From Campylobacter anatolicus (GTDB lineage Bacteria > Campylobacterota > Campylobacteria > Campylobacterales > Campylobacteraceae): DNA of 64,000 bases. Shown here piece by piece: positions 26,999-36,685 of this stretch; position 1 is the stretch's first letter; every line of letters starts with the position of its first letter. The stretch is taken from positions 62,001 to 126,000 of the forward strand of contig NZ_JAGSSY010000004.1 in NCBI RefSeq assembly GCF_018145655.1, in the 5' to 3' direction. A model generated the notes under the pieces. The model did not search any database, had not been told where the DNA came from, and was given only the letters and a program-made list of their open reading frames with translations. The position numbers and the translations under genes were made by a program.

Positions 26999-28672
26999 AT
27001 GATAGATCCAAAATCAATACAGAAATTAAAAGACCAAACCGATATAGTTGATATCATAAGCCACTACGTTCCTGTGCGTAAAATGGGGGCAAACTATAAG
27101 TGCGTCTGCCCTTTTCACGATGACCGCAACCCAAGTATGAGTATCAGCCAAAGTAGGCAAATTTATCACTGCTTTGCATGTAAAGCTGGCGGGGATGTGA
27201 TAAAATTTGTTATGGATTATGAGAAGTTAACCTATCCAGAAGCGATAGAAAAGATCGCTCAAATTTCAAATTTTAGCCTTGAATACACTAAGGGCGAATT
27301 TCAATCCTCAAAAGAAAATAAACATATCTTAGAAAATGTAAACGCCTTTTACCGTAGTGAGCTTTACAAAAATGCAGAAGCGGTGCGTTATATCTATGGG
27401 CGTGGTATAAATGATGCTATGATAGAGCGATTCGAGCTAGGTTGGGCCGGAGATAATGCTCAGACGATAAGAGTACTTGAAAATAATAAAATAGAGCCAA
27501 AAGAGGCACTAGAAGTTGGCATTGTAAAGCAAAATGAGCGTGGGGTCTACGCTAGTTTTATAAGTCGCATAACATTTCCTATATACACGCACACTGGGCG
27601 ACTCGTAGGATTTGGTGGTCGTACTATCTCAAATAATCCTGCAAAGTATGTAAATTCGCCCCAAAGTGCGGTATTTGACAAATCAAAGCTACTTTATGGT
27701 TATCACATTGCAAAGCAAAAAATTTATGAGAAAAAGCAGATCATCATCACAGAGGGCTACTTAGATGTGATAATGCTACACTTTGCAGGGTTTAATAACG
27801 CCGTGGCAGTGCTTGGCACGGCTCTGACCGAAAAGCACCTTCCGCTTTTAAAACGTGATGATATAAGTGTGGTGCTTTGTTTTGATGGTGACGCAGCTGG
27901 CATAAACGCAGCTATCAAGTCATCACACCTACTAAGCCTAAATGAGATAGACGGAAGTGTAGTTATCATAGGTAATGGGGCCGATCCTGCGGATATGGTA
28001 TTTGCTGGTAAGATAGATGAGCTAAAAAATCTTTTTAACTCTGGTGTGGAGCTTGGTGAGTTTTATATACGTCAAATCACTAAAAACTACGACTTAACAC
28101 GCCCGATACAAAAACAAAAATGCTTAGATGAGATTAGAGCTTTTACAAATGCTTTAAAGCCAATTGTAGCGACATCTTATATACCTTTAGTGGCAAGTTT
28201 GCTTGGCATTGAACCACACTTATTTTCACTAAGTAGGACAGATATTACTAAAACGCACTATAGCCAAAATTCAAATTTAAAACAAATTACACCAGCTATG
28301 CGAAATCAAAAGGACATTTTAGAGCTTTCTATACTTAAAACTATGCTTATTTCACCACAGACGCAGGAGTTTGTGCTTGATAAGATAGATGATAAATTTT
28401 TCATTCATCATACAGATGGATTTCGTGCAGTGTTAAATGGTGGCGTGAGCGAATCTGATGAGATAATACTGCGTGAGATAGAGCTTGATGAGAGTGCAAA
28501 GCCCATCACAGATATGACAAAGCTAGATCAAGCCATCTTAAATTTAAAAATTAAATTTTATGAGAATTTACAACGCCAAATACATAGCTCAAACGAACCA
28601 AATAAGCTAGAAAAACTAGAAAAAATCGTAATTTTAATAAATAAGCTAAAGGCACAACAACATCAAATTTAG
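26999..28672 (+). CDS. dnaG: DNA primase
   Basis: It makes RNA primers at the replication fork. The CHC2 zinc finger is CPFHDDRNPSMSIS with YHCFACKAGG (residues 40-65). The TOPRIM domain has ITEGYLDVIML and FDGDAAG near residues 250-300. The C-terminal helicase-binding domain is short, giving 557 residues in total, as in other Campylobacter. It is divergent from the LapB-like gene. Confidence 0.96.
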   Translation: MIDPKSIQKLKDQTDIVDIISHYVPVRKMGANYKCVCPFHDDRNPSMSISQSRQIYHCFACKAGGDVIKFVMDYEKLTYPEAIEKIAQISNFSLEYTKGEFQSSKENKHILENVNAFYRSELYKNAEAVRYIYGRGINDAMIERFELGWAGDNAQTIRVLENNKIEPKEALEVGIVKQNERGVYASFISRITFPIYTHTGRLVGFGGRTISNNPAKYVNSPQSAVFDKSKLLYGYHIAKQKIYEKKQIIITEGYLDVIMLHFAGFNNAVAVLGTALTEKHLPLLKRDDISVVLCFDGDAAGINAAIKSSHLLSLNEIDGSVVIIGNGADPADMVFAGKIDELKNLFNSGVELGEFYIRQITKNYDLTRPIQKQKCLDEIRAFTNALKPIVATSYIPLVASLLGIEPHLFSLSRTDITKTHYSQNSNLKQITPAMRNQKDILELSILKTMLISPQTQEFVLDKIDDKFFIHHTDGFRAVLNGGVSESDEIILREIELDESAKPITDMTKLDQAILNLKIKFYENLQRQIHSSNEPNKLEKLEKIVILINKLKAQQHQI

Positions 28673-28680
28673 GAGGCATT

Positions 28681-29925
28681 ATGATAAACAAAGAACGTTT
28701 TGAACGTGAGTTTAGACAGATCTCAAAATTTGGAGCATTAAGCGATGGTGGACTGACACGACTTGCATTTTCGAAAGAGGAATGCGAGGCTAGAGAGTAT
28801 TTATACGAGCTTTTTAAAGCAGCAGATTTAAAAGTGCGAGTTGATAGCGTAGGTAATATCTATGCTAAATTTGATGATGAAAAATTTATCACTAAACCCT
28901 CCGCTCCTGCTGTAAGCGTTGGTTCGCATATAGATAGTGTCCCATTTGGTGGATTTTATGATGGCACTTTGGGTGTTATGGCTGGACTTGAAGCAGTGCG
29001 TAGCATAAAAGAGCTTGGCATAACGCTAAAACGACCACTTGAGCTGATAGTATTTGCCTGTGAAGAGTCAAGTCGCTTTAAAATGGCAACTATAGGAAGT
29101 AAGATAATAAGTGGCAAACTAGGGCTTAACAAACTTCATGAGCTAAAAGATGATAGCGACATATCGTTGTTTGACGCGATGAAAAATTTTGGTTTAGAGC
29201 CACAAAATTTAAACTCAGCTATATTGCAAAAGGGAGCATATCATAGCTATTTAGAGCTTCATATAGAGCAAGGTCCGGTGCTAGAACGCCTAAATATTGC
29301 TGTTGGTGTGGTAACTGGTATCGCAGCACCCATACGCTATGAGCTAGTTATCAAAGGTAGAGCCGATCATAGTGGAGCAACACCTATGAATATGCGTAAC
29401 GACGCACTTGTGGCAGCATCTTACATCATCATAGCTGCTGAGAAATTTGCCATTGCAAAAAGCACAGCAGTCGCTACAATAGGATACGCAAAGACAAAAC
29501 CTGGCGTGCTAAATGTCGTGCCAGGCGAAGTTGTGCTTGGTGTGGATATACGCGACATTGATAAAGATGAGCTAAGTGCCTTAGATAAAGAGCTACGTCA
29601 ATTTGTTGCAAATTTAAGTCGCGAGATGAAATTTAGCTACAAGATCACAGAGCTAATACGAGACACACCTGTAAAACTAAGTCAAAAAGCCATAAATTTA
29701 TTAACCAATGAGGCTCAAAATCTTGGTATAAAAACGATAAATTTACCAAGTGGGGCAGGGCATGATGCGATGAATATGCTGAGTCTAGCTGATAGCGTTG
29801 GTATGTTGTTTATCCCTTGTAAAGACGGTATTAGCCATAATATAAATGAAAGCATAAATTTTGATGATGCGTTTAAGGCAACTGAAATTTTAACAGCTGC
29901 GATGATAAAACTGGCAAATGAGTAA
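28681..29925 (+). CDS. M20-family amidase, hydantoinase/carbamoylase type
   Basis: This 414-residue protein belongs to the Zn-dependent N-carbamoyl-L-amino acid hydrolase/allantoate amidohydrolase group. The dinuclear metal site is visible in VGSHIDSVPFGGFYDGTLGV, ACEESSRF and LHIEQGPVLE. GRADHSGATPMNMRNDA belongs to the dimerisation domain, and GAGHDAMN is present. It probably cleaves carbamoyl or ureido groups from amino acids. It is nine bases after dnaG and has its own ggagg site. Confidence 0.87.
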   Translation: MINKERFEREFRQISKFGALSDGGLTRLAFSKEECEAREYLYELFKAADLKVRVDSVGNIYAKFDDEKFITKPSAPAVSVGSHIDSVPFGGFYDGTLGVMAGLEAVRSIKELGITLKRPLELIVFACEESSRFKMATIGSKIISGKLGLNKLHELKDDSDISLFDAMKNFGLEPQNLNSAILQKGAYHSYLELHIEQGPVLERLNIAVGVVTGIAAPIRYELVIKGRADHSGATPMNMRNDALVAASYIIIAAEKFAIAKSTAVATIGYAKTKPGVLNVVPGEVVLGVDIRDIDKDELSALDKELRQFVANLSREMKFSYKITELIRDTPVKLSQKAINLLTNEAQNLGIKTINLPSGAGHDAMNMLSLADSVGMLFIPCKDGISHNINESINFDDAFKATEILTAAMIKLANE

Positions 29926-29948
29926 GTATTTATAAAAATTTTAATTAA

Positions 29949-29976
29949 ATTTCTCTAGCCTAAAAGCTAGAGAAAT
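29949..29976. terminator. Stem-loop between the amidase and abgA-like gene
   Basis: Perfect 11-base arms atttctctagc and gctagagaaat surround a six-base loop. A -10-like tataat at 30033-30038 follows, so this probably separates two transcription units. Confidence 0.5.
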
Positions 29977-30077
29977 CTACAAAAAATACTATAATATCTT
30001 AAAAATTTAAGCTTTAAGCCTATAAATTCTGATATAATTTTAATATTTAAAATTTTTTTAATGAATAGGGGCTTTAA

Positions 30078-31394
30078 ATGGATAAAATTGCAGAAAAAGT
30101 TTTAACTCTTAAAGATGAGCTTATCGCCCATCGTCGCTTCTTTCACTCTCATCCTGAAACCGGATGGCATACATTTTTTACAACTGCCGTTATCGCTGAT
30201 GAGCTACAAAAGCTAGGCTACACGCTTAAAATGGGTGGCGATGTTGTCGTAGCCAACGCTCGTCAAGGGCTTGGTTCAGACGAAGCTTGTAAAGCAGCAA
30301 TAAAACGTGCAAAAAGCCTACTAAATGCCGATCAGGCTAAATTCCTTGATATTATGGAAGATGGACTAACTGGACTTGTAGCCGATATAGACACTGGTAG
30401 AACTGGTAAATTTGTAGCATTTCGCTTTGATATAGATGGCGTTGATGTAACGGAGTGTCAAGATGAGAGTCACCGACCTGCAAAGCAGGGATTTAGCTCA
30501 GATGTAGTAGGCATTACTCACGCTTGTGGACATGACGGACATATCACGATAGGACTAGCTCTTGCAAAACTTATCAAAGAAAATTTGAATGATTTTAACG
30601 GCAAATTTAGATTCATCTTTCAAACGGCTGAAGAGGGAACACGTGGAGCTGTGGCTATGCAAAAAGCTGGAGTAGTAGATGGGGTGGATCATCTACTAGG
30701 TGCTCATATCGGCTTTAAGGCTGAATCTATGGGTGGCATTATCTGTGGCACAAAAAAGCTTTTAGCCACATCCAAATTTGATGTGCATATAAGCGGTCGC
30801 TCAGCTCACGCAGCAGGAGCTCCACAAGATGGAGCAAACGCCCTACTAGCCGCTGCACAAATGGCATTAAATATGCACGGCATAACACGCAATTCAAATG
30901 GTGTAACTCGCATAAATGTCGGTATTTTACGTGCTGGAGAGGGGCGAAATGTTATCGCACCAAATGGCTATCTAGCGTGTGAAACTAGAGGTGAAAGCAC
31001 CGAGCTAAATGAGTTTATGTATCAAAAATGTATGGATATCGTGCGAGGTGTGAGTGAAATTTATGACGTTAAAAGTGAAGTCGTAGCCACCGGTGGTACA
31101 GCTGGAGGCGATAGCGACAATGAGACTACGCAGCTGTTTTTTGATGCGGCTAGCGATTCGCCATTTATTGACAATGATAAAATCGTGCGAAATTTTGAGT
31201 TTAGTGCATGTGAGGACTTCGCTCATTTTATGCGTTTCGTGCAAGACAATGGGGGAAAGAGTGGCTATGCGATGATAGGCACGAGCCTAGCAGCAGGACA
31301 CCACAACTATAAATTTGACTTTGACGAGAACTGTTTGGTAACTGGCGTAGATCTATTTTTACGATGTGCGTATAAGCTAAACGGCAAAATTTAA
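30078..31394 (+). CDS. AbgA-like M20D amidohydrolase
   Basis: This 438-residue protein is close to E. coli AbgA in overall pattern. AbgA is one half of the p-aminobenzoyl-glutamate hydrolase. Metal-site motifs include HACGHDGHITIGLALA and FQTAEEGTRGAVAM. GTSLAAGHHNYKFDFDE sits near the end. The N-terminal HRRFFHSHPETGW is typical of M20D enzymes. No AbgB partner and no AbgT transporter are nearby, so the substrate could be another N-acyl or dipeptide-like compound. It starts an operon with pepE, a DcuC-type transporter and pepT. Confidence 0.82.
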   Translation: MDKIAEKVLTLKDELIAHRRFFHSHPETGWHTFFTTAVIADELQKLGYTLKMGGDVVVANARQGLGSDEACKAAIKRAKSLLNADQAKFLDIMEDGLTGLVADIDTGRTGKFVAFRFDIDGVDVTECQDESHRPAKQGFSSDVVGITHACGHDGHITIGLALAKLIKENLNDFNGKFRFIFQTAEEGTRGAVAMQKAGVVDGVDHLLGAHIGFKAESMGGIICGTKKLLATSKFDVHISGRSAHAAGAPQDGANALLAAAQMALNMHGITRNSNGVTRINVGILRAGEGRNVIAPNGYLACETRGESTELNEFMYQKCMDIVRGVSEIYDVKSEVVATGGTAGGDSDNETTQLFFDAASDSPFIDNDKIVRNFEFSACEDFAHFMRFVQDNGGKSGYAMIGTSLAAGHHNYKFDFDENCLVTGVDLFLRCAYKLNGKI

Positions 31395-31412
31395 TAAATT
31401 TAGGAGAAAAAC

Positions 31413-32111
31413 ATGAAACAAGCACTACTTATCAGTGCGTCAAGCTATCAAGATACTGGCTATCTAAGGCACTGCAAGAACTGGGTCAAGGACTTTTTAG
31501 CAGACGCAAATGATGATGAAATTTTATTTATCCCTTACGCAGGTGTCAGACGCACTAACGACGAATACGAGCAAAAAGTCATTGATCGCTTAAAAAATAA
31601 AAATATCAAATCAATCCACCACTACGATGACAAAAAAGCAGCAATTAAAAATGCACGAAGTATCGCTGTAGGTGGCGGAAATACCTTTATGCTGCTACAC
31701 GAGCTTTATAAATTTGATCTTATTGAGCCCATCAAAGAAGCTGTTGCAAATGGAACAAAATACTTCGGCTGGTCGGCTGGATCAAATATCGCTGGGAAGA
31801 CGATAATGACAACAAATGATATGCCTATCATTATGCCACGCTCATTTGATGGGTTAAATTTATTTCCATTTCAGATAAATCCGCACTTCATAAGTGGCAA
31901 GATTGTAGGGCATAACGGAGAGAGTAGGGAGGAGAGATTAGAAGAGTTTTTAATAGCAAATCCGCGTGAAATCATCTATGCTCTACCAGAAGGCACCGCA
32001 CTACTTATAAACGACGATAACTGCGAGATCATCGGATATGCTGATGTGTTAAAGCTTGAATATCAAAAAGAGATCACGACTATCAAAGTCGGAGATAAAT
32101 TTAAAATTTAA
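31413..32111 (+). CDS. pepE: Dipeptidase E (alpha-aspartyl dipeptidase)
   Basis: This S51 serine peptidase splits dipeptides with N-terminal aspartate. The nucleophile is Ser121 in FGWSAGSN, followed by the INPHFISG segment with the catalytic His. The length of 232 residues matches PepE. It is 18 bases after the abgA-like gene with a taggag site. Confidence 0.9.
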   Translation: MKQALLISASSYQDTGYLRHCKNWVKDFLADANDDEILFIPYAGVRRTNDEYEQKVIDRLKNKNIKSIHHYDDKKAAIKNARSIAVGGGNTFMLLHELYKFDLIEPIKEAVANGTKYFGWSAGSNIAGKTIMTTNDMPIIMPRSFDGLNLFPFQINPHFISGKIVGHNGESREERLEEFLIANPREIIYALPEGTALLINDDNCEIIGYADVLKLEYQKEITTIKVGDKFKI

Positions 32112-32122
32112 AAGGAGATTTT

Positions 32123-33430
32123 ATGCAGACGTTTAAGCTTATTTTGGCTCTACTTGGCGTTGTCGCTGTCGTATGGTTATTAGTTAAAAAACGCGATACA
32201 AAAACTACTCTAATCGGCGTTGGCTTGTTGCTTTGTATCGTAGCGTTTAAGCCTATGGATGCATTAGCAGCATTTACTGAGTATATGACAAAGGCTGGGC
32301 TTATTAAGGCTATATGTGCGGCTATGGGCTTTGCCTTTGTTATGAAATTTACAAAATGTGATGAACATTTAGTTACACTACTAACTAGACCGCTTAAAAA
32401 TATCGGCTTTGCACTCATCCCTATGACTACGATACTAACATATCTCATAAATATAGCCATTCCATCAGCTGCTGGCTGTTCAGCTGTTGTTGGTGCAACA
32501 CTCATTCCGCTACTTATGGCATCAGGTGTTAGCCCTGCTATGGCTGGTGCAGCGGTCTTTGCTGGGACATTTGGCGGTGTGTTAAGCCCCGGTTCAGCAC
32601 ATAACATATATGTAACTGATATGGTTAAAAAAAGCATTGAGACCTACACCATTCAAGATGTGATATCAGTGCAGTTTTCAAGTGCTGTCATCGCTCTTAT
32701 TATAGTACTTATAACGATGATCGTTATGGCAGTTATCTTTAAAGACTATACAAAAGATAGAAATTTCTTAGCTGAAAATGACGAAATACAGATTAAAAAG
32801 AGCGAGATAAGGGTAAATTTAATCTACGCACTTATGCCGCTTGTACCACTAATAATCTTAATCATAGGTGGAACTGATCTTAATAAAATTTCATGGCTTG
32901 CTTGGACTAAGATGGGCGTGGCAGAGGCTATGGTGCTAGGTGCTATCATCACTATCGTAGCAACTTTAACAAACCCAGAAAAGATAACAAAGGAGTTTTT
33001 CAAGGGTATGGGTTCAGCTTACGCTGATGTCATTGGTATCATTATCGCAGCTGGTGTGTTTGTCGCAGGTTTAAAGGCGTGTGGTGCGATAGATGTCGTT
33101 ATAGAGTGGCTAAAAGCAGAGCAAAGTTATGTTAAATTTGGCGGAACTTTCGTGCCGTTTATAATGGGCGTAGTTACCGGTTCAGGAGATGCAGCGGCGA
33201 TGGCGTTTAATCAAGCCGTTACAATACACGCAGCAGATCTTGGATTTGCTCAAGATAAGCTAGGTATGGCAGCGGCTATATCTGGGGCTTTAGGTAGGAG
33301 TGCGTCTCCACTAGCAGGTGCAGCTATCGTTTGTGCGAGTCTTGCTATGGTTAGCCCTATACAGATCGCAAAGCGGACGTTTTTAGGTATGCTTTTCTCA
33401 GTCGTTGCGATCGCATTTTTTGTTATTTAA
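32123..33430 (+). CDS. dcuC: DcuC-family anaerobic C4-dicarboxylate-type transporter
   Basis: This 435-residue polytopic membrane protein has about 12 hydrophobic segments. Conserved stretches include IAIPSAAGCSAVVGATLIPLL, GTFGGVLSPGSAHN and a second repeat with GVVTGSGDAAAMAFNQA. These belong to the DcuC/YfcC group, which exchanges or takes up dicarboxylates such as aspartate, fumarate and succinate, or peptides in YfcC-like members. The neighbourhood of aspartyl dipeptidase and peptidases points to aspartate- or peptide-derived substrates. The start has an aaggag site. Confidence 0.83.
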   Translation: MQTFKLILALLGVVAVVWLLVKKRDTKTTLIGVGLLLCIVAFKPMDALAAFTEYMTKAGLIKAICAAMGFAFVMKFTKCDEHLVTLLTRPLKNIGFALIPMTTILTYLINIAIPSAAGCSAVVGATLIPLLMASGVSPAMAGAAVFAGTFGGVLSPGSAHNIYVTDMVKKSIETYTIQDVISVQFSSAVIALIIVLITMIVMAVIFKDYTKDRNFLAENDEIQIKKSEIRVNLIYALMPLVPLIILIIGGTDLNKISWLAWTKMGVAEAMVLGAIITIVATLTNPEKITKEFFKGMGSAYADVIGIIIAAGVFVAGLKACGAIDVVIEWLKAEQSYVKFGGTFVPFIMGVVTGSGDAAAMAFNQAVTIHAADLGFAQDKLGMAAAISGALGRSASPLAGAAIVCASLAMVSPIQIAKRTFLGMLFSVVAIAFFVI

Positions 33431-33440
33431 ACTTGAAGGT

Positions 33441-34676
33441 ATGAAAATGGATATCATTCAAAGATTTATCAATTACACAAAGATAAATACAACTACAAGC
33501 CGTGAAAACGGAGCAGCAGGGATTATGCCATCTAACTCACGTGAGCTTGAACTTGCAAATTTAATAAAATCAGAGCTTCAAGCACTTGGCATAACAGATA
33601 TAAATTTAAGTGATAAAGCTATTTTAATAGCCAAAATCCCATCAAATTTAAAACACAAATCGCCATCAATCGCCTTTTTCGCTCACCTTGATACAAGTGC
33701 CGAGCAAAAGGGTGACACACACGCTCGTATCGTGCATTATAGTGGCGGTGATATATGCTTAAATGATGAGTTAAAAATTTATCTAAAACTTAGTGACAAT
33801 CCAGAGCTTAAAAACTACATAGGCGACGATATCGTCGTAACAGATGGCACTAGTTTGCTTGGGGCTGATGATAAGGCAGCGATTGCAAGTATCGTAAATA
33901 TGGCAGAGTATTTTATAAATAACCCTGACGTGCCACATGGTAAGATAGTGTTATGTTTTGTGCCTGATGAGGAGCAGGGGCTTCGTGGTGCAAAGGCACT
34001 TGATGCAAGTTTAGTAGGTGCAGACTTTGGCTACTGCCTAGACTGCTGCGGAATAGGGGAGTTTATATACGAAAACTGGAATGCAGGGGACGCAGTGGTT
34101 ACATTTCAAGGTGCCTCAGCTCATCCGATGAATGCCAAAGGAAAGCTTGTAAATTCACTCCTTTTAGCTCATAAATTTATCTCACTTCTACCAGGTGGTG
34201 AAGCACCTGAATACACTGAAGGTAAGGAGGGGTATTACTGGGTTAAAGAGTTAAGTGGCAATAGTGCAAAGACAACACTAAAGCTTGATATAAGAGAGTT
34301 TGATGAGACGCGATATACCGAACGGATGAAATTTTTACAAAATTTAGCAGACGGACTAAATGCCGTTTGGGGTGGACGTGTAGAGATAAACTTATCCGAT
34401 AGATATAAAAATGTCTATAACTTCTTGCAAGATGAAAACGCCCCAGCTATTGCGATCGCAAAAGAGGCATTTAAAGCACTAAATATCACACCAAAGATCA
34501 TTCCTATGCGTGGCGGATACGATGGTGCAGTCATCTCTGCTAAAGGCATACCAACACCAAATTTATTTACCGGCGGACACAACTTCCACTCAATATATGA
34601 GTATATCCCAGTAAAATCACTAAAAGCGTCAAGTGAGCTTATCACAAATATCGTAAAAATCGCTGCAAAGGCATAA
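33441..34676 (+). CDS. pepT: Peptidase T (tripeptidase)
   Basis: This M20B aminotripeptidase has 411 residues from the ATG at 33441, which has gaaggt upstream. A longer frame begins at 33405 inside dcuC but is unlikely. Metal-site segments are IAFFAHLDTSAEQ, DGTSLLGADDKAAI, FVPDEEQGLRGAKALD and the final TGGHNFHS. It ends the abgA-pepE-dcuC-pepT run and is followed by a strong terminator. Confidence 0.94.
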   Translation: MKMDIIQRFINYTKINTTTSRENGAAGIMPSNSRELELANLIKSELQALGITDINLSDKAILIAKIPSNLKHKSPSIAFFAHLDTSAEQKGDTHARIVHYSGGDICLNDELKIYLKLSDNPELKNYIGDDIVVTDGTSLLGADDKAAIASIVNMAEYFINNPDVPHGKIVLCFVPDEEQGLRGAKALDASLVGADFGYCLDCCGIGEFIYENWNAGDAVVTFQGASAHPMNAKGKLVNSLLLAHKFISLLPGGEAPEYTEGKEGYYWVKELSGNSAKTTLKLDIREFDETRYTERMKFLQNLADGLNAVWGGRVEINLSDRYKNVYNFLQDENAPAIAIAKEAFKALNITPKIIPMRGGYDGAVISAKGIPTPNLFTGGHNFHSIYEYIPVKSLKASSELITNIVKIAAKA

Positions 34677-34680
34677 TCTC

Positions 34681-34720
34681 TTGGGTGCAATCTGAAAATT
34701 TGCACCCAAATTTTATTTAC
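34681..34720 (+). terminator. Strong rho-independent terminator after pepT
   Basis: Perfect 10-base arms ttgggtgcaa (34681-34690) and ttgcacccaa (34700-34709) are followed by attttattt. Confidence 0.85.
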
Positions 34721-34766
34721 AAAATTTGAAATTTTAAGTAATATTGCCAAAAATTATGGAGAAAAT

Positions 34767-35759
34767 ATGAAAGCATTGGCACTTTTTAGCGGTGGGCTTG
34801 ATAGTATGTTAGCGATGAAACTCATCACCGATCAAGGCGTGGCGGTAACGGCGTTGCATATAGATACGGGATTTGGGGTAGATAAGGATAAATTTGACGT
34901 TTTAGCTCGTCGTGCAGCACTTGTAGGAGCGGAATTTAAAGTAGTAGATATACGCAACGAATATCTACGCGATGTGCTTTTTAATCCAAAATATGGCTAT
35001 GGAAAGCAGTTTAATCCCTGCATAGACTGTCACGGATATATGTTTAAAACGGCATTAAATATGCTTAAAAGCGAGAACGCGGACTTTATCATCACAGGAG
35101 AGGTGCTAGGACAGCGACCGATGAGTCAGCGTAAAGACGCGATGAATCAAGTCAAAAAACTAGCTGATGATGAAAATGATCTTATTGTGCGTCCAATGTG
35201 TGCAAAGCTCTTGCCACCAACTAAGCCCGAACGTGAAGGCTGGATAGATCGCAAAAAGCTACTAGATATAAGTGGACGCGATCGTAAGCCACAGTTAGCA
35301 CTCGCTGCAAAATGGGGCCTAAATGACTATGCTACGCCAGGTGGTGGCTGTTTGCTGACGATAGATAGCTTTGCGGTAAAGATAAAAGATTATTTAAAAT
35401 TTGATAGCAGTATGCGTGATATAGATGTCATTTGGCTAAAACTTGGGCGTCACTTGCGTCTAAAAAATGGCTCAAAGCTCATTATCGGACGTGACGAAGC
35501 GGATAATAATGCTCTTAATACACAACCAAACGATAAATTTAATGCGATAGAATTTGATCCAGCGGACGACATCGTGGGGGCAAAAAGCTTTTTAAGCGTT
35601 GGTGCTGATGTGATAGATGGCGAGTTTGCAGCACGTTTGGCTTTGGCATATACGAAGGCAAAAAAAGATAGATTATATAACGTACGTGTGGGCGATATGA
35701 CGTTTAAAGTAGAGCCGTTTGAAGATAAAAGCAAGGCACAAGAGTTTTTCGTAAAATAG
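34767..35759 (+). CDS. PP-loop ATPase, probable tRNA thiolation-type enzyme
   Basis: This 330-residue protein opens with the PP-loop LFSGGLDSMLA (residues 6-16), used to adenylate a nucleobase or ligand. CIDCHGYM near residue 86 supplies cysteines, and GEVLGQRPMSQR follows. PGGGCLLT lies near residue 193. The C-terminal 80 residues resemble the NFACT-R-like RNA-binding region found in a group of tRNA-modifying PP-loop proteins. A role in tRNA sulfuration is the best guess. Confidence 0.7.
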   Translation: MKALALFSGGLDSMLAMKLITDQGVAVTALHIDTGFGVDKDKFDVLARRAALVGAEFKVVDIRNEYLRDVLFNPKYGYGKQFNPCIDCHGYMFKTALNMLKSENADFIITGEVLGQRPMSQRKDAMNQVKKLADDENDLIVRPMCAKLLPPTKPEREGWIDRKKLLDISGRDRKPQLALAAKWGLNDYATPGGGCLLTIDSFAVKIKDYLKFDSSMRDIDVIWLKLGRHLRLKNGSKLIIGRDEADNNALNTQPNDKFNAIEFDPADDIVGAKSFLSVGADVIDGEFAARLALAYTKAKKDRLYNVRVGDMTFKVEPFEDKSKAQEFFVK

Positions 35760-36341
35760 CCAATCTTTAGTTTAAATTTTATGGAAATAGGGGGCTAAAA
35801 CACGTCCTTATAACATAAGTGCCATTTATATTATCAAAGCTGAAAATGTGCGTTAGGCAACGCAGACAGATGATACACCTTATGCAAGTGAGGCTAAAGC
35901 TGGTATTGTAAAATCAGTGATAACACGCCAGGAGAGGCTGGTGATACAGCAATAAGCCAAATAGCGGTGAGGTTTTTAATGAAACAAAAAGTCCATTTTG
36001 TCTTTGGCACTTTTGCTTTTTCACCTTAAATCCTAGCTCTTTTTGCTTAAATTTACTCCACTTATCTTTATCTTGCACTCATAGCTATTAGCTTTGTGCG
36101 TATAAAAGCTCTTTATGCTTATAAAGAGTTCATATCTTACAGATGTTTAATTTATGTTTTACATAAAATATCGCATTTTAAAGGCATTTTATTATGCGAT
36201 AATAAAAACGTCGTTTTAACTCAAAAATAGCTTACGCCATTAAAACAAGGGCTTTTATCTGCGTTTTTTAAATTTAAAAGATATTAAAATTCAGCTAGAA
36301 ATAAGTCTGTAGATAGTATAATCGTGAACTTATTACTTCGT
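35760..36341. other. Intergenic region before tRNA-Met, holding a gene remnant
   Basis: It includes the fragment at 35857-36029, an inverted repeat around 36170-36202 (tatcgcat/atgcgata), and a -10-like tataat at 36317-36322 that would serve the tRNA gene. Confidence 0.5.
35857..36029 (+). pseudogene. Remnant of a phage tail-fibre-like gene
   Basis: One frame reads ATQTDDTPYASEAKAGIVK, and the next frame continues ISDNTPGEAGDTAISQ before dissolving into stops. This 'YAS..KAGIVK' wording with a following TPGEAGDTAI segment is common in repeated parts of phage tail fibres. A single frameshift joins the two halves. It has no start codon and cannot be functional. It lies 310 bases from the tRNA next to the prophage. 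Confidence 0.35.
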
Positions 36342-36418
36342 GTCAAGGTAGCTCAGCTGGTTAGAGCGCTGGTCTCATAAGCCGGAGGTCGAGAGTTCAA
36401 GTCTCTCTCTTGACACCA
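36342..36418 (+). tRNA. tRNA-Met (anticodon CAT), encoded CCA
   Basis: The full cloverleaf can be folded. The acceptor strands are gtcaagg and tcttgac, with a D-arm gctc/gagc. The anticodon stem ctggt/gccgg encloses ctcataa, which contains CAT, and the T-arm is gagag-ttcaagt-ctctc. A discriminator A and CCA follow, 77 bases in all. A lone CAT anticodon could in principle be the tRNA-Ile(k2C) form. The prophage begins directly downstream, so this gene probably serves as the attachment site. Confidence 0.93.
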
Positions 36419-36685
36419 ACTCAAACTCCTAAAATACGGCGTTTTAAAGCTCTACAATGTTTTAAGTTTTGGTTAAGTTAGGCACAATTTTTGTCAGTGT
36501 ATCAAAGTTCTGACAAAAAATAAGGCACAGTTTGAGGCACAAAATTTTAATTATTTTTTACTAAGAGGTTGGAGAGGGATTAAAAAAATAACTATAAATA
36601 AATCCCTAAGATACACTATATTATTTTTGTTAGTCAACTAAAAAGTCAGCATAAAAATTATTATAAATACGCTATAAAAATGTAT
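36419..36685. other. Prophage end region next to the tRNA, putative attachment/arm-site DNA
   Basis: No gene is present. The motif aggcaca occurs three times (36480-36486, 36523-36529, 36535-36541). Two copies bracket a 10-base inverted repeat tttttgtcag/ctgacaaaaa (36488-36497 and 36510-36519). Such an arrangement resembles recombinase or excisionase binding sites at an attachment site; that is inference from position only. Confidence 0.4.

Noticed and set aside
32101-32637. Minus-strand 178-codon ORF opposite the DcuC-type transporter
   Set aside because: Long antisense frame over a strongly coding membrane gene; amino acid make-up is that of a mirror frame.
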